NCBI GenBank assembly: GCA_029266525.1
Contig: JAQSWQ010000018.1
Coordinates: 1 to 64,000, forward strand
Length of the DNA stretch: 64,000 nucleotides
Source: Microvirga sp.
GTDB taxonomy: Bacteria > Pseudomonadota > Alphaproteobacteria > Rhizobiales > Beijerinckiaceae
Reading direction: 5' to 3'
Shown here one piece after another: positions 28,748-40,100 of the stretch (its first letter is position 1; each line of letters opens with the position of its first letter). A program made the position numbers and the translations under genes. The notes beneath the pieces were generated by a model, which ran no database searches, was not told the origin of the DNA, and was given only the letters and a program-made list of their open reading frames with translations.

Positions 28748-31700
28748 GCGGCCGGGCCGAGCTCATCGAGCGGATCGCCGCGCTCGTCGGCATTGCGCCT
28801 GGCTACGCAGACGCGTTCGGCCGCTCGGTCTCTTCACCGATCGATACCAAGGAGGCGATCCTTGCGGGCTTCGGGCTCGCTGTCGGAACCGACGAGCAGG
28901 CACGCGAAAGTCTCGCCGCGGTCGAGCAGATGCAGAGCGCTCTCGTGCCGCCGCTTCTGCCGCTCGAATCGGACCGCGAGGCGCAAGTTCCGCTGCGCGG
29001 AGCCGAGGGCATCGAGCGCGTCGGCTGGCGCCTCGTCGACAAGGGCGGCCGGGTGCGGGAGGGACATGGCGCCCCCGCACGCACGACGCTCCTGCTGCCC
29101 CGGCTTTCGCCAGGCTATCACCGCCTGGTGGTCGAGGCCGCAGGGGCGCGCGCCGAGTCGACGATCATCGCCGCGCCGGCCCGTTGCTGGGAGCCGCGCG
29201 AACTCTCGGAAGGCGCGCGCGACTGGGGCGTCGCCGCCCAGCTCTACGCCTTCCGCTCGGAACGGAACCTCGGCATCGGCAGCTATGTCGATGCCGGCGA
29301 GGCCGCAGAGCAGGCCGGCGCACTCGGCGCCTCGTTCCTCGGCTTGAGCCCGGTGCATGCGCTCTTCTCCGCCGATCGCACGAAAATATCACCCTATTCG
29401 CCCTCTTCCCGGCTCTTCCTTGAGACGCTCCACATCGACCCGACCGCGGTCCTGGGCTTCGAGGGCAGCGCGGCGGCACGGCTGTTCGAGGCGTCGGGGC
29501 CGCGCATCGACGAACTGCGCAAGGCGCAGTTCGTCGACCATGCGGGCGTCTGGGATGTGCTGCGCCCCATCCTCAAGGCGCTGTGGTTCGATTTCGAGGC
29601 TCGCAGCGGCGACGTCGGCTTCGAAAGCTTTCGCCGTGCCCTGGGTCGGGCCCTTGAGGACCATGCGGTCTTCGAGGAATTGTCCGAACAGTTCCGGGCC
29701 GAAGGTGTGCCTTGGGTGGGCGAGTGGCCGCAGGCCTTCCGCAATGCCCATTCGGACGAGGTGCGGCGCTTTAAGCGCGACCGGGCCGATCGGATCGGCT
29801 TCCATGCATGGCTGCAATGGGTGGCGGACCGCCAGCTCGAGACTGGCGCAGCCCGCGCCCGCAGCGCCGGCATGGCGCTCGGGCTCTATCGCGACCTCGC
29901 GGTCGGCGCGGACCGCGGCGGCTCGGAGGTGTGGTCGACGCCCGAGCGCTTCGGGTCCGGCCTCTCGATCGGGGCGCCGCCGGACCCGCTCGGGCCACAG
30001 GGCCAGGATTGGGGCCTGCCGCCCTTCAACCCGATGGCGCTCGCCCGCGAGGGGCTCGCAGCATTCCGCACGCTCGTGGCGGCGAACATGCGCCATGCCG
30101 GCGCGGTGCGCATCGACCACGCCTTCCAGCTCGCACGCCTGTTCCTGATCCCCAGCGGCGCTCCGGCCTCGAAAGGAGCTTATGTCGAGTTCCCGTTCGA
30201 GGCGCTGCTTGCGGTGCTGCGGCTCGAGAGCCATCGTGCGAAATGCATGGTGATCGCGGAGGATCTCGGCACCGCCCCCGAGGGGTTCTCCGACGCCATC
30301 ATGGCGTCGGGGCTTCTCAGCTATCGCGTCCTCTCGTTCGAACGCGGCGAGGGCGGGAAGTTCAAGCCTCCCCACGCCTATCCGCGCCAGGCGGTCGGCG
30401 TGGTCACCACGCACGACTTGCCGACCCTCGTCGGCTGGTGGCGCGGGCTCGACATCGACCTGCGTCAGACCATCGGCATCTATGATCCTGAGACAGCCGA
30501 GCGTGAGCGTGCAGGCCGTGCGGTCGAACGCGAGCGGCTCGCGGAAGCGCTGCACGACGAACGCCTCATCGATTCCCCAATCCCCCCGGAGGCACCGCCC
30601 TTCGAGCCCGTCGTGCGCTATCTGGCGCGCACCCCCTGCATGCTTACGGCGATCCAGTACGAGGACGTGGTCGGCGGGCTCAACCAGCCGAACCTCCCGG
30701 GCACCGGCGAAGAGCATCCGAACTGGCGGCGCAAGGTCGTCGAGGACCTCGCCGCGATCGGCGCACCCGGCGGGCCGCTCGCCAAGATCGCGGCCATGAT
30801 CGCATCGGAAGGGCGCGGCCGCCGCGCGAGCCCCACTCCGCTCGCGGCGCCTCCGCCGCGCGCTACCTACCGGCTCCAGTTCCATAAGGACTTCACCTTC
30901 GACAACGCGGTGAAGATCGTTCCTTATCTTGCACGGCTCGGGATCAGCCACGTCTACGCCTCGCCGATCCACCGCGCCCGACCAGGCTCCGCGCACGGAT
31001 ACGACATCGTCGACCACAGCGCGATCAATCCCGAGCTCGGTGGGGAGGAGGGTTTCTATCGGCTTTCCGATGCGCTTCGCGGGCACGGCCTCGGGCTGGT
31101 GCTCGACATCGTCCCGAACCACATGGGTGTCGGTGGCGCCGACAATCCCTGGTGGCTGTCGGTGCTCGAATGGGGCGAGCTCTCGTCGCACGCCAAGGCC
31201 TTCGACATCGATTGGGAGCGGCTCGGCGCGAACCACAAGCTCGTGGTGCCCTTCCTCGCCGAGCGCTACGGCGAGGCGCTCGATCATGGACTCCTCAAGC
31301 TCGCCTTCGAGGCCGAGGAGGGCTCGTTCAGCGTCTGGCACTACGAGCACCGCTTTCCGATCTGCCCGCTTGCTTACCCGATCATCCTCGACCGCGCCCT
31401 CGTCGCGCTAGGCGAGATCGGGACCGAGGCGTCCGCGACGGCGCTCGCCGCGAGCGAGCGGCTGCGGACGATGTCCGAGGAGGCCATTCCGGAGCGCCGC
31501 GCCGGCTTCGTCGAGGAGGGGGAGGCGCTCAAGCGCCGCATAGCGCAGGCGATGGCCGATTCGCCCGGGCTGCGCGTCGCGATCGAGCGCGCCGTCAACC
31601 TCATCAACGGCACCTCCGGCATTCCGGAGAGCTTCGGCACGCTGCATCGCATCCTCGAGGCGCAATCCTATCGCCTAGCCCATTGGCGCATCGCCTCGAG

Positions 31701-33633
31701 CGACATCAACTACCGCCGCTTCTTCGACATCAATGGCCTCGCCGGGCTCCGCATCGAGGAGCCCGAAATCTTCGAGCAGGCGCACCGCACGGTCTTCCGG
31801 CTCGTGCGCGAGGGCCGCGTCGACGGCCTGCGCATCGACCATGTCGACGGGCTCGCGGACCCGTCGGCCTATCTGCGCGCTCTCCAGGAGGCGCTGGGTC
31901 CCGGCTTCTACGTCGTCGTGGAGAAGGTCCTCGAGCCGCGCGAGAAGCTGCGCTCGTGGCCGATCGCCGGCACAACCGGCTACGACCTCCTCAATTTGGT
32001 CGACGGCCTGTTCGTCGACCGGAAGGCCGAGCAAGCGTTCGACGATATCTACCGGCGCACGACCGAGACGGAACGCGGCTACCACGCGCTGCTCCGCGCG
32101 GCCAAGACCGAGATCCTCGAGACGAGCTTCGCGAGCGAGCTCGAGGTCCTGGTCTCCGACCTCAAGCGCATCGCCGACACCGACCGCCACACCCGCGACC
32201 TCGCCGTGAACGGCATTCGTCGGGCCTTGGTCGAGATCGTCGCGCGCTTCCCCGTCTACCGCGCCTATCTCGATGACCAGGATACCGATCCGGAGGATCT
32301 GAGGCTCGTCGAGGAGACCGTCGACAAGGCGCAGCGCCGCAGCGTGTTGCCCGACCGAACCGTGCACGAGTTCATCCGCGACGTGCTCCTCGGCCGCATT
32401 CCGACCGAGGGCCCCGGCCGGCCCGACCCCGAGCTCGCACGTCGCTTCCGCCGACGCTTCCAGCAGCTCACCGGCCCTGTGATGGCGAAGAGCCTCGAGG
32501 ACACGCTGTTCTACCGCTACGTCCGGCTCTTGGCGCTGAACGAGGTCGGCGGCGACCCGGCCCATTTCGGCGTTGGCCTCGAAGCCTTCCACGAAGCCAT
32601 GGCGGAGCGCGCCCGCGACTGGCCGCACGCCATGATCGCGACCGCGACGCATGACACGAAGCGCGGGGAGGACGCGCGCGGGCGGCTGCTTGCGTTGTCC
32701 GAGATGCCGCGGGATTGGGAGTGCGCTGTCGACGACTTCCTCGCGCTGACCGAGCCGCTGCTCGCGGCCCTAGAGGAGGTGCGCGCGCCCGACGCCAACG
32801 ACCGCTACATGCTCCTGCAGACGCTGCTCGGCTCGTGGCCGAGCGAACTCCTTGGCGAGACCACGGAGGACGTTGCGATTGAGGGTTTCCGCCAGCGCAT
32901 CGAGGAATATGTCCGCAAAGCCCTGCGCGAGGCAAAACGGCACTCGAGCTGGGTCAATGTGAACGAGGCCTATGAGGACGCGACGCTCGGCGTCGTCCGT
33001 GCCCTCCTCGCCCCTGGCTCGGCGCTCCTCGCGCGCTTTCGGCCGCTCGCCCGGCGCCTTGCCTATGCAGGCATGATCACCGGGCTCTCGCGGACCGTCC
33101 TCAAATGCACGCTGCCCGGGGTGCCGGACACCTATCAGGGCACGGCGTTCTGGGATCTGTCGCTCGTCGATCCCGACAACCGCCGTCCGGTCGACCACGT
33201 CGCGCAAGCGGCGGCGCTCGAATCCGGCGGCGACCTCGGCCAGCTTCTTGCCGAGTGGCAAGACGGCCGCATCAAGCAGCAGGTTTTGGCACGGCTGCTG
33301 CGCGACCGGGCGGGTGGTGCCGCGCTCTATGCCGAAGGCGGCTACGAGCCCCTGCCGGTCACGGGCGAGCAGGCACGTCACATCGTCGCTTTCCGCCGTG
33401 CCGCTAAGGGCGAGGACCTGATCGTCGCCATACCTCGCCTCGCGGCAGGGCTGGTCGAGAACCAAAGCCCGCCGCTCGGGCGCGGAACCTGGCGCGATAC
33501 GGCGCTCCGCGCACCGGAAGGCCGCCGCCGCGATGTACTGACGGGAATGGACGCTCCTTCCGGGAAAGGGGGCCTGCCCCTCGCGGAACTGTTCGCGACC
33601 TTGCCCATTGCCGTCCTGAGGACGATCCGATGA
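28744..33633 (+). CDS. malQ-treY: Bifunctional 4-alpha-glucanotransferase / malto-oligosyltrehalose synthase
   Basis: The 1629-aa fusion has MalQ (GH77) at residues 1 to about 690 and TreY (GH13) from about 700. MalQ residues seen: Asp458 in RIDHAFQLA, Glu506 in IAEDLGTAPEG, Asp558 in THDLPTL. TreY residues: Asp in GLRIDHVDGLADP, Glu in VVVEKVLEPREKL, Asp in TATHDTKRGEDAR, so both halves look active. MalQ lengthens short maltodextrins; TreY converts the reducing end into trehalosyl form. One chain thus builds and then caps the substrate for TreZ. Start is GTG 28744, overlapping the treZ stop (GTGA); the stop overlaps the glgE start (ATGA). Confidence 0.93.
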   Translation: MSGRAELIERIAALVGIAPGYADAFGRSVSSPIDTKEAILAGFGLAVGTDEQARESLAAVEQMQSALVPPLLPLESDREAQVPLRGAEGIERVGWRLVDKGGRVREGHGAPARTTLLLPRLSPGYHRLVVEAAGARAESTIIAAPARCWEPRELSEGARDWGVAAQLYAFRSERNLGIGSYVDAGEAAEQAGALGASFLGLSPVHALFSADRTKISPYSPSSRLFLETLHIDPTAVLGFEGSAAARLFEASGPRIDELRKAQFVDHAGVWDVLRPILKALWFDFEARSGDVGFESFRRALGRALEDHAVFEELSEQFRAEGVPWVGEWPQAFRNAHSDEVRRFKRDRADRIGFHAWLQWVADRQLETGAARARSAGMALGLYRDLAVGADRGGSEVWSTPERFGSGLSIGAPPDPLGPQGQDWGLPPFNPMALAREGLAAFRTLVAANMRHAGAVRIDHAFQLARLFLIPSGAPASKGAYVEFPFEALLAVLRLESHRAKCMVIAEDLGTAPEGFSDAIMASGLLSYRVLSFERGEGGKFKPPHAYPRQAVGVVTTHDLPTLVGWWRGLDIDLRQTIGIYDPETAERERAGRAVERERLAEALHDERLIDSPIPPEAPPFEPVVRYLARTPCMLTAIQYEDVVGGLNQPNLPGTGEEHPNWRRKVVEDLAAIGAPGGPLAKIAAMIASEGRGRRASPTPLAAPPPRATYRLQFHKDFTFDNAVKIVPYLARLGISHVYASPIHRARPGSAHGYDIVDHSAINPELGGEEGFYRLSDALRGHGLGLVLDIVPNHMGVGGADNPWWLSVLEWGELSSHAKAFDIDWERLGANHKLVVPFLAERYGEALDHGLLKLAFEAEEGSFSVWHYEHRFPICPLAYPIILDRALVALGEIGTEASATALAASERLRTMSEEAIPERRAGFVEEGEALKRRIAQAMADSPGLRVAIERAVNLINGTSGIPESFGTLHRILEAQSYRLAHWRIASSDINYRRFFDINGLAGLRIEEPEIFEQAHRTVFRLVREGRVDGLRIDHVDGLADPSAYLRALQEALGPGFYVVVEKVLEPREKLRSWPIAGTTGYDLLNLVDGLFVDRKAEQAFDDIYRRTTETERGYHALLRAAKTEILETSFASELEVLVSDLKRIADTDRHTRDLAVNGIRRALVEIVARFPVYRAYLDDQDTDPEDLRLVEETVDKAQRRSVLPDRTVHEFIRDVLLGRIPTEGPGRPDPELARRFRRRFQQLTGPVMAKSLEDTLFYRYVRLLALNEVGGDPAHFGVGLEAFHEAMAERARDWPHAMIATATHDTKRGEDARGRLLALSEMPRDWECAVDDFLALTEPLLAALEEVRAPDANDRYMLLQTLLGSWPSELLGETTEDVAIEGFRQRIEEYVRKALREAKRHSSWVNVNEAYEDATLGVVRALLAPGSALLARFRPLARRLAYAGMITGLSRTVLKCTLPGVPDTYQGTAFWDLSLVDPDNRRPVDHVAQAAALESGGDLGQLLAEWQDGRIKQQVLARLLRDRAGGAALYAEGGYEPLPVTGEQARHIVAFRRAAKGEDLIVAIPRLAAGLVENQSPPLGRGTWRDTALRAPEGRRRDVLTGMDAPSGKGGLPLAELFATLPIAVLRTIR

Positions 33634-36600
33634 GACCAGCCAAGGCAACCGCAGCCCACTCGGCCGAGCGGGTCTCGGCCCCGGCGCCGGGGCCCCGCAT
33701 CTACAACCTCTTCCCCCTGCTCGTCGGCCAGGTTTCCGGCTGGAGGGCGGAGCTGCCGCGCATCGCAGCGATGAACTTCGACTGGGTGTACGTGAACCCT
33801 TTTCACGAGACCGGCGGCTCGCGCTCGCTCTACGCCATCCGCGACCCGTTCCGGCTCGATCCGCGCTTCCGCGATGAGCGGGAGGGCAGCGACGACGACC
33901 AAATCCGAGCCTTCGCCGAGGACGCCGCCTCGCACGGGCTGAAGGTCATGGCGGACCTCGTCATCAACCACACCGCCAACGACGCGCGGCTCGTCGAGGA
34001 GCGGCCGGACGTGTACGATCGCGACGAGGCCGGCGGCATCCGCAGCCCCTTCGCGGTCGATCCCCACGACCCGAGTATCGTCACGGTTTGGGGCGACCTG
34101 GCCGAGCTGAGCTACCGCGAGCCCGAGGCCAAGGACTTCCTGCTGCAGTATTGGGACGGTTACGTCGCCCGCCTGCAGCAATTGGGTATCCGCGGATTCC
34201 GCTGCGACGCCGCCTACAAGGTGCCGCCGGAGGTGTGGCGGCATCTGATCGGCCGCGCCAAGGAGCGCGACCGCGGCTGCCTTTTTGCCGCCGAGACGCT
34301 CGGCTGCACCTTCGATGAGACGCAGGCGACAGCCGGCGCCGGCTTCGACTACCTCTTCAACAGCTTCGCCTGGTGGAACCTGCGCGCGCCCTGGGCGCTT
34401 GAGGCCTACGAGGCGCTACGCACCGTCGCCCCCTCGATCGCCTTCCCCGAGAACCACGACATGGCGCGGCTTGCAGCGGGGCTCGGCGAGGACGAAACGG
34501 CGGTCGCCGCGCACCTCAAGGCGCGTTACGCGCTCTCGGCCTTCTTCTCCTCCGGCGTGCTGATGCCGATCGGCTACGAATGGGGCTATCGCCGGCCGCT
34601 CCACGTAGTCGAGACCACGCCCGAGCAGCGCGAGAAGACGGGTATCGACATCTCGGATTTCGTTGCCGCCATCAACGTGCTGCGAGCAGAGCTGCCGGCA
34701 GCGAACACCGAGGGTGCGCAGTGGCGTCTTTCGGCGCCTGACGCGACTTATCTTGCGCTGTTGCGATTCGATTCGGGCCATCCCGCGAGCGCACGCAATG
34801 CGATGCTCGTCCTGGCGAACCTTTCCGAGGCGCCGCTCGCCGTCCGGACGGGTCCGCTCCTTGCCCGCTCGGGCGGCTATCTCGGCCAATTCGCGGAGCG
34901 CACCCCTGGCGAGGCTCCGGCGAGCTTCCGGCCGGGCGAGACCGTGACGCTCGCGCCGAACGCGGTCCGGGTCTTCGCGGCCCGGCGCGCGCCCGCCGTG
35001 AAGTCGAAGGCACGCCCGCGCGAGCCGGCCGGCGAAGGCCGCGTCGTCATCGAGCAGGTCTGGCCGCAGGTCGACGGGGGCCGGACGCCGGTGAAGCGCG
35101 TCGTCGGCGAGGTGGTCGAGGTATGGGCCGACATCTTCACGGATGGTCACGAGAAAATCGCCGCCGAGCTGCTCTATCGGCCGTCCACCGAGCTCGAATG
35201 GCGGCGCGTGCCGATGGAGTTCGTCGACAACGACCGCTGGCGCGGGCGTTTCCCGCTCGAACGCAACACGCGCTACCAATTCACCATCGAGAGCTGGCGC
35301 GACGATTGGGCGACTTGGCGGAGCGAGCTCGAGAAGAAGCGCGCTGCCGGGCTCGACGTGCGTCTCGAGACGATCGAGGGCGTGCGCATCGCCGAGCGCG
35401 CGGGCGCGCAGGCCGAAAACGAGGACGCCCAGGCGCTGCTGGCATTGATGGCGCGCCTCAAGCAGGCCGAGGAAGGCTCGGCCGCGCAGCTCGCGCTATT
35501 GCTCGATGCTCCCAATGCCGCGCTCGTCGACCGCAACGCCGAGCGGCGCAACCTTTCCCGCTACGACCGCGTCCTGGAGGTCGTAGCCGACCGCCTCGCG
35601 GCGCGGTTCTCGGCCTGGTACGAGATGTTCCCGCGCTCCCAGTCGGGCGATCCGAAGCGGCACGGCACCTTCGACGACGTGATCGCGAAGCTCCCTTACG
35701 TGAAGGACCTCGGCTTCGACGTGCTCTACTTCACGCCGATCCACCCAATCGGGCGCACCAACCGCAAGGGCAAGAACAACTCGCTGAAGGCGCTGCCCGG
35801 CGATGTCGGCAGCGTCTACGCGATCGGTTCGGAAGAGGGCGGGCACGACGCCATCCATCCCGAGCTCGGCAGCTTCAACGACTTCCGCCGTCTGGTTGAC
35901 GCGGCCCATGCGCACGGGCTCGAGATCGCGCTCGACTTCGCCATCCAATGCTCGCCCGACCACCCCTGGATTAAGCAACATCCGGAGTGGTTCGACTGGC
36001 GCCCCGACGCCTCGATCAAATTCGCCGAGAACCCGCCGAAGAAGTATGAGGACATCGTCAATGTCCACTTCTATCGCGGCGCCTTCCCGTCGCTCTGGCA
36101 CTGCTTGCGCGACGTGGTGCTGTTCTGGGTCGCCCACAGCGTCAAGATCTTCCGAGTCGACAACCCGCACACCAAGCCGTTCCCGTTCTGGCAGTGGCTG
36201 ATCCGCGAGGTCAACGAGCGCCACCCGGACGTGATCTTCCTCGCCGAGGCCTTCACGCGGCCGAAGGTGATGAAGAAGCTCGCGAAAATCGGCTTCCAGC
36301 AGTCGTACACCTACTTCACCTGGCGCAACACCAAGCAGGAGCTGATCGAATATGTGACCGAGCTCATGGGCGAGATGGGCGAGTACTACCGGCCCAACTT
36401 CTTCGCCAACACGCCGGACATCAACCCGCACTACCTCCAGACCAGCGGTCCTCCCGGCTTTGTCGTGCGCGGCACGCTCGCCGCGACCCTGTCGAGCGTC
36501 TACGGCCTCTATAACGGCTTCGAAATTTGCGAGGGCACGCCCTATCCGAGCAAGGAGGAGTATCTGGATTCCGAAAAATACGAGCTCAAGGCCTGGGACT

Positions 36601-36980
36601 TCGACCAACCCGGCAACATCAAGGAGCATATCCGCACGCTCAACCGCATCCGACGCGAGAATCCGGCCCTCTGGGACTTCCGCAACACCCTCTTCCTCAA
36701 TGCCTGGAACGACCAGATCCTCTCCTACGCCCGCATCACGCCGGAGAAGGACAATTGCGTGCTCGTCCTCGTCAATCTCGATCCGAAGAACCGTCAGGAA
36801 TGCACCTACGAGGTGCCGTTATGGGAGTTCGGCCTACCCGACCACGCCTCGATAGAGTGCGAGGATCTCTTGAACGGCGGAGCCCGGTTCACGCTGCACG
36901 GCAAGACGCACCGCATCGCGCTCGACCCGCGCGAGCGCTCGGTCGTGATCTGGCGGCTGATCCCGCCTATGAGGGCGTGA
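33630..36980 (+). CDS. glgE: GH13-extended maltosyltransferase GlgE
   Basis: The 1116-aa protein carries GlgE (about residues 465-1116), which adds maltose from maltose 1-phosphate to alpha-1,4-glucan. GlgE signatures are GRVVIEQVWPQVDGGRTPVKR at its start, FTPIHPIGRTNRKGKNN, nucleophile Asp844 in FRVDNPHTKPF, Glu873 in LAEAFTRPKVM, and NTPDINPHYLQTSGPPGF. Ahead of it is an entire extra GH13 barrel (about 20-420) with its own complete triad: Asp193 in GFRCDAAYKVP, Glu in FAAETLGC, Asp in FPENHDMARLA. Ordinary GlgE is about 650-700 aa. The extra domain may be an active amylase or transglycosylase of unknown specificity. Confidence 0.93.
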   Translation: MRPAKATAAHSAERVSAPAPGPRIYNLFPLLVGQVSGWRAELPRIAAMNFDWVYVNPFHETGGSRSLYAIRDPFRLDPRFRDEREGSDDDQIRAFAEDAASHGLKVMADLVINHTANDARLVEERPDVYDRDEAGGIRSPFAVDPHDPSIVTVWGDLAELSYREPEAKDFLLQYWDGYVARLQQLGIRGFRCDAAYKVPPEVWRHLIGRAKERDRGCLFAAETLGCTFDETQATAGAGFDYLFNSFAWWNLRAPWALEAYEALRTVAPSIAFPENHDMARLAAGLGEDETAVAAHLKARYALSAFFSSGVLMPIGYEWGYRRPLHVVETTPEQREKTGIDISDFVAAINVLRAELPAANTEGAQWRLSAPDATYLALLRFDSGHPASARNAMLVLANLSEAPLAVRTGPLLARSGGYLGQFAERTPGEAPASFRPGETVTLAPNAVRVFAARRAPAVKSKARPREPAGEGRVVIEQVWPQVDGGRTPVKRVVGEVVEVWADIFTDGHEKIAAELLYRPSTELEWRRVPMEFVDNDRWRGRFPLERNTRYQFTIESWRDDWATWRSELEKKRAAGLDVRLETIEGVRIAERAGAQAENEDAQALLALMARLKQAEEGSAAQLALLLDAPNAALVDRNAERRNLSRYDRVLEVVADRLAARFSAWYEMFPRSQSGDPKRHGTFDDVIAKLPYVKDLGFDVLYFTPIHPIGRTNRKGKNNSLKALPGDVGSVYAIGSEEGGHDAIHPELGSFNDFRRLVDAAHAHGLEIALDFAIQCSPDHPWIKQHPEWFDWRPDASIKFAENPPKKYEDIVNVHFYRGAFPSLWHCLRDVVLFWVAHSVKIFRVDNPHTKPFPFWQWLIREVNERHPDVIFLAEAFTRPKVMKKLAKIGFQQSYTYFTWRNTKQELIEYVTELMGEMGEYYRPNFFANTPDINPHYLQTSGPPGFVVRGTLAATLSSVYGLYNGFEICEGTPYPSKEEYLDSEKYELKAWDFDQPGNIKEHIRTLNRIRRENPALWDFRNTLFLNAWNDQILSYARITPEKDNCVLVLVNLDPKNRQECTYEVPLWEFGLPDHASIECEDLLNGGARFTLHGKTHRIALDPRERSVVIWRLIPPMRA

Positions 36981-37005
36981 TGCGACATCGGAACGGGACG
37001 CTGCC

Positions 37006-37147
37006 CTGTCATTCCGGGGCGCGCCGCAGGCGCGAGCCCGGAATCAATAAGCACAGTAGATGCAGAATGGGCGCGGAGCCGTACCGGCTTGAAGCAGCCG
37101 TGGTTATGGGTTCCGGGCTCGACGCTGCCCCTCGCCCGGAATGACAG
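37006..37147. repeat. Intergenic palindromic repeat between glgE and treS
   Basis: The 142-bp element has terminal inverted repeats CTGTCATTCCGGG (37006-37018) and CCCGGAATGACAG (37135-37147). Inside are further matching blocks (CGAGCCCGGAATC and GGTTCCGGGCTCG). It fills nearly all of the 182-bp glgE-treS gap. The CATTCCGG/CCGG style recalls the in-gene element at 6576, which also starts GTCATTGCGGCCGG. Such elements usually act as mRNA hairpins or are non-autonomous mobile DNA. Confidence 0.75.
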
Positions 37148-37162
37148 CGGGTTGAATCAGGC

Positions 37163-40100
37163 ATGATCGACCGCAGCGACACGCAATGGTATCGCGACGC
37201 GATCGTCTATCAGCTCCACGTCAAGTCGTTCTTCGACTCTAACGACGACGGCGTCGGGGATTTCGAGGGCGTCACAGCCAAGCTCGACTACATCAAGGAC
37301 CTAGGCGTAACCGCGCTCTGGGTGATGCCATTCTACCCCTCGCCGCTCAAGGACGACGGCTACGACATCGCCGATTATCGTGGCATCAACCCGGGCTACG
37401 GCACGATGCGCGACTTCCGGCGCTTCGTGCGCGAGGCGCATGCGCGCGGGTTGCGCGTCATCACCGAGCTCGTCATCAACCACACCTCAGACCAGCACCC
37501 ATGGTTCCAGAAGGCGCGGCGCTCGCGCCCCGGCTCGGCGGCGCGCGAGTTCTACGTCTGGTCGGACACCGACCAAAGATACACCGACACTCGAATCATC
37601 TTCCTCGACACCGAAGCCTCGAACTGGTCCTGGGACCCGGTCGCGCAATACTATTTCTGGCACCGCTTCTACAGCCATCAACCCGATCTCAACTTCGACA
37701 ATCCGCGCGTGCTCGAGGCGGTCCTCGACACGATGCGCTACTGGCTCGACATGGGCGTCGACGGCTTGAGGCTCGACGCCATCCCGTACCTGATCGAGCG
37801 CGAGGGCACGAACTGCGAGAACCTTCCCGAGACGCACGCGGTGATCAAGAAGGTCCGCGCCGCGCTCGATGCGAGCTATTCCGACCGGATGCTCCTCGCC
37901 GAAGCCAACCAGTGGCCAGAGGAGACCGCGCCCTATTTCGGAGAAGCCGACGAATGCCACATGGCATTCCACTTTCCGCTCATGCCGCGCATGTACATGG
38001 CGCTCGCCCAGGAAGACCGGCATCCGATCACCGACATCATGCGTCAAACGCCCGAGATCCCCGAGGGCTGCCAATGGGCGATCTTCCTGCGCAACCATGA
38101 CGAGCTAACGCTCGAGATGGTCACCGACCAGGAGCGCGACTACCTGTGGTCCTTCTATGCCGCCGAGCGCCGCGCGCGCATCAATCTCGGCATCCGGCGC
38201 CGCCTTGCACCGCTGCTCGAGAACGACCGCCGCAAGATCGAGCTCCTGAACTCGCTCCTGCTCTCGATGCCCGGCACGCCGGTGCTCTATTACGGCGACG
38301 AGATCGGGATGGGCGACAACATCTATCTCGGCGACCGCGACGGTGTGCGCACGCCCATGCAATGGTCGCCGGACCGCAACGGCGGCTTTTCGCGGGCCGA
38401 CCCTGCGAGGCTCTTCCTGCCGGCGATCCAGGACCCGATCTACGGCTACGACGCCGTGAACGTCGAGGCGCAGTTGCGCAGCCCGGCGAGCCTCCTCAAC
38501 TGGACCCGGCGCATGTTGTCGATCCGGCGCCATCGCCGCGCCCTGGGGCGTGGCAGCCTGCGCTTTCTGTATCCCGGCAACCGCAAGATCCTCGCCTATT
38601 TGCGCGATCACGGGAGCGAGACGATCCTCTGCGTCGCGAACGTATCGCGGGCGCCGCAAGCGGTGCAGCTCGATCTTGGCGAGTTCAGGGGCCGCGTCCC
38701 GTTGGAGATGACCGGCGGCGCCGCTTTCCCGCCAATCGGCGATCTGCCCTATCTCCTGACCCTGCCGGCCTATGGCTTCTACTGGTTCGAGCTGACCATG
38801 GCGGAGGAGGAAGTCCGCTTCGGCCCGCCGCCGCCGCCCGAGCTCTTCACCCTCGTGCGCACTGGGCCGCTCGATACGCTTCTCACCGGTCGCGAGCGCA
38901 CTGCCTTCGAGACGACGATCGCGCCGCGCTTCATCGCGACGCGGCGCTGGTTCGGCGACAAGGAGAAGTCGATCACCGGCATCCGGGTGATCGACGTCGC
39001 GACCCTCAAGGACGGCGGCCGCGAGGCGTTCCTCCTGCCGCGCGTCGCGGTCGATTTCGGTCGCGAGGGTACTCAGGAGTATTTCGTCCCGCTCGCGGTC
39101 GAGGTCGGCCGCGACGAGGAGGCGCTGATGCCGCATACGGTCGCGCGCATCCGCCACGGCCGGCACACCGGACTCATGTACGGCGCGGCCTCCTCGCCGT
39201 CGTTCGGGATTGCGATCGTCGAGGCGATGAAGGAGGGCGCGGACGTACCAGCCGGGGAGGGCGCGATCCGCTTCCGCGCAACGGCGCGGCTCGATCCGCA
39301 GATCGAACTCGATCCGGCCGATATCCGCCGGTCAGGCACCGAGCAGAGCAACACCTCGATCATTTTCGGCTCGCGGATGATCCTGAAGCTGTATCGGCGT
39401 CTTCAAACGGGCGTGCATCCCGAGCTCGAGGTCGCGCGCTTCCTGACCGAGACGGCGGGCTTCCGGCACACGCCGCCGCTCCTCGGCTATGCCGAGCATG
39501 TCGTCGGGGACGGTGCGCGGACGGCCCTCGCCGTGCTGCAGCAATTCGTGCGCAACCAGGGCGACGCCTGGGCTTTCACGCTCGATGCGCTGAGGCGCGA
39601 GCTCGACACGCTGGTGCTGGTCCCCGAGAACGACCTGCCGCCGCTTGCCGAGGCGTTCGCGAGCTACCTGCCCTATGCGGCCATCCTGGGCCGCCGCACC
39701 GCGGAGATGCATCGGGCCTTCGCTACCCCGACACAGGACGCGGCCTTCGCTCTCGAGCCGCTGACCCGCGCCGACGTGGAGGCAGTCGCGAAGGACGCCC
39801 GGGCCTGGGCGGAAAAGGCCTTCCGCGCAGTCGGGCGCTTGGGCAGCGAACTGCCCGAGAGCGCACGTGCGGTCGCGGAGGCTCTGGCGGCGCGCCGAGG
39901 CGACTGCCTGCGGCTCATCGAGCAGCTCTCGATCGAGCCCGCGGGCGCGATGAAGTCGCGCCTCCATGGCGATTACCATCTGGGGCAGGTCCTGATCGTC
40001 CAGAACGACGTGATGATGGTCGATTTCGAGGGCGAGCCGTCACGTTCGGCCGAGGAGCGACGTGCCAAGGGCTCGCCGCTCCGCGACGTCGCCGGCATGC

